From an uncultured Lachnospiraceae bacterium (GTDB taxonomy: Bacteria > Bacillota > Clostridia > Lachnospirales > Lachnospiraceae), in contig CALZEZ010000100.1 of NCBI GenBank assembly GCA_945643825.1, forward strand, positions 1-5,916: DNA of 5,916 bases, given 5' to 3'. The notes below the pieces were generated by a model. The model was not told the DNA's origin. It ran no database searches and saw only the letters and a program-made list of their open reading frames with translations. The translations under genes and the position numbers were made by a program. Below are positions 4,668 through 5,916 of this stretch, piece after piece; position 1 is the stretch's first letter; every line of letters starts with the position of its first letter.

Positions 4668-5542
4668 TAGTTGATCATGTCAGTCATATCTATGAGGCTG
4701 ACACCAATATGGCGGTAAAGGCGTTGGATGATGTGAATCTCGTGATCCGGGATGGCGAGTTTATCGGTTTGATCGGACACACCGGTTCCGGAAAATCTAC
4801 CCTGGTACAGCACTTAAATGGCCTGATGAAGGCAACCGAGGGACACATATATTTCGATGGTAAGGATATAGATGATTCCGATTATAATAAGAAGGAACTG
4901 CGCAGTAAGGTTGGACTTGTTTTCCAGTATCCGGAGCATCAGTTGTTTGAAATCGATGTTTTCACAGATGTATGCTTTGGACCTAAAAATCTGGGACTAG
5001 AGGAAAAGGAAGTACAACTGCGAGCCTTTGAGGCGCTAAAGCAGGTCGGTCTCGAGGATGAATATTTCTATCAGAGTCCCTTTGATTTGTCGGGTGGACA
5101 AAAAAGGAGAGTTGCAATCGCCGGTGTGCTTGCGATGAAACCGGAGGTTTTGATTTTGGATGAACCGACAGCCGGGCTCGACCCTAAAGGGCGGGACGAG
5201 ATTCTCGGATTGATTGCTTCGCTTCGTGAGAAGACAGGAATGACGATTATTCTGGTTTCTCACAATATGGATGATGTTGCGGAATATGTGGATCGTATTG
5301 TGGTGATGAATCATGGAAGAAAGGTGTTTGATGATGTTCCTAAGACCGTCTTTTCTCATGTAGAGGAGCTGGAGGCTATGGGACTCGCAGCACCACAGGT
5401 TAGTTATTTGATGCATACACTGCAAAAAGAGGGCTTTGATGTTCGTACAGATGCAACTACGATTGCCGAGGCAACAGAAGAGATCCTGAGGGTATTTGGA
5501 AGAAGTGGACATACCTCCACAGAAGGAGGACCGGTGCGATGA
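4658..5542 (+). CDS. ecfA2: ECF transporter ATPase EcfA2
   Basis: A 294-residue partner ATPase of the ECF module. Motifs: Walker A GHTGSGKST (40-48), Q-loop FQYPEHQLF with Q90, typical of EcfA2, signature LSGGQ (144-148), Walker B VLILDEP with E169, and H202 in SHNMDD. Both composite ATP sites of the heterodimer therefore look catalytically intact. The C-terminal extension contains LAAPQVSYLMHTLQKEG (243-259). The ATG at 4658 lies inside the end of ecfA1 in another frame, preceded by AGAGGG (4645-4650) at seven bases. That overlap suggests translational coupling and balanced production of the two subunits. The stop overlaps the ecfT start as ATGA. Confidence 0.96.
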   Translation: MSIIVDHVSHIYEADTNMAVKALDDVNLVIRDGEFIGLIGHTGSGKSTLVQHLNGLMKATEGHIYFDGKDIDDSDYNKKELRSKVGLVFQYPEHQLFEIDVFTDVCFGPKNLGLEEKEVQLRAFEALKQVGLEDEYFYQSPFDLSGGQKRRVAIAGVLAMKPEVLILDEPTAGLDPKGRDEILGLIASLREKTGMTIILVSHNMDDVAEYVDRIVVMNHGRKVFDDVPKTVFSHVEELEAMGLAAPQVSYLMHTLQKEGFDVRTDATTIAEATEEILRVFGRSGHTSTEGGPVR

Positions 5543-5916
5543 TCAGAGATATTACGCTGGGACAGTTTTATCAGGCAGAATCTGTTATTCACAGACTGGA
5601 TGCCAGAGTAAAGCTGGTGGGAACCATCTTCTTTATTATTTCCCTGTTTACAGTGAAGTATTTTACAGGATATGCTGTGGCGTTTCTTTTTTTGCTGGGC
5701 GTGATTAAGCTTTCCAAGGTGCCGTTTCGGTTTATGGTCAAGGGAATGAAGGCCATAGTATTTATCCTGATGATAACAGTGATATGTAATCTGTTCCTGA
5801 CACCCGGCGAGGTGCTTGTGCAGTTCTGGAAGCTTACGATTACAAAGGAAGGATTGCGACTTGCTATTATGATGGCTGTCAGACTGTCCTTTCTCATTAT
5901 GGGATCTTCGGTTATG
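5539..5916 (+). CDS. ecfT: ECF transporter transmembrane subunit EcfT, N-terminal part
   Basis: The first 126 codons are present and the gene is cut by the window end; the family is usually around 265 residues. It begins MIRDITLGQFYQAESVIHRL followed by DARVKL, the characteristic EcfT N-terminus (G-Q-Y/F, then SVIHRLDxRxKL). Hydrophobic spans follow at about 28-38, 44-56, 72-88 and 108-122. EcfT is the membrane scaffold that couples the two ATPases to exchangeable substrate-binding S components. The Ala-Arg coupling motifs that dock into the ATPases lie in the missing C-terminal half. AAGGAGG (5523-5529) is nine bases before the ATG, which overlaps the ecfA2 stop as ATGA. The frame stays open to the last base. 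In Firmicutes truA often follows. Confidence 0.95.
   Translation, partial: MIRDITLGQFYQAESVIHRLDARVKLVGTIFFIISLFTVKYFTGYAVAFLFLLGVIKLSKVPFRFMVKGMKAIVFILMITVICNLFLTPGEVLVQFWKLTITKEGLRLAIMMAVRLSFLIMGSSVM

Noticed and set aside
5036..5512. Minus-strand open frame of 158 codons opposite ecfA2
   Set aside because: It lies entirely antisense to a conserved ATPase; its Cys/His/Asn-rich composition has no recognisable domain and it looks like a chance open frame.
5496..5708. Plus-strand open frame of 70 codons across the ecfA2-ecfT junction
   Set aside because: It is out of frame with both ecfA2 and ecfT, which are clear family members with proper starts, so it is a shadow.

Overview
The window is a core housekeeping segment from a low-to-moderate GC Gram-positive bacterium, most likely a member of the Clostridia and probably Lachnospiraceae. 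The gene order rpmJ-rpsM-rpsK-rpsD-rpoA-rplQ followed by ecfA1-ecfA2-ecfT is the usual Firmicutes arrangement. The strong AGGAGG-type ribosome binding sites fit as well. The protein details also fit: a zinc-finger-less S4, an L17 lengthened by an internal insertion, and a Lachnospiraceae-like RpoA. The family-level placement rests on remembered protein features, not on a database search.

Layout, left to right. The complete small gene rpmJ (18-131) opens the window. A 254-base gap (132-385) follows; it holds a perfect 8+8 inverted repeat, an extended -10 promoter, and a run of potential RNA stems ending just before the rpsM ribosome binding site. Then come rpsM, rpsK, rpsD, rpoA and rplQ, all on the plus strand. 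rpoA uses a GTG start. The 142-base rpoA-rplQ gap carries two near-identical 15-mers exactly 60 bases apart. rplQ ends at a strong intrinsic terminator with a UUCG loop.

Between rplQ and ecfA1 (3531-3806) lies a probable small minus-strand gene for a 48-residue, single-span membrane peptide. It converges on rplQ, and its stop codon lies inside the rplQ terminator T-tract. Its likely promoter overlaps a near-consensus plus-strand promoter for the ecf operon. From 3807 the plus strand encodes EcfA1, EcfA2 (10-base overlap) and the N-terminal 126 residues of EcfT (ATGA overlap), which is cut by the window end.

Functionally, the left two thirds makes ribosomal proteins and the RNA polymerase alpha subunit, as in the alpha operon. 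The right third makes the shared energising module of group II ECF vitamin and metal importers. All annotated protein functions are standard. The less explained material is non-coding or tiny: the rpsM leader and its palindrome, the repeated motif before rplQ, and the small antisense-oriented membrane peptide with its face-to-face promoter. No mobile element, CRISPR array, tRNA or rRNA was seen.
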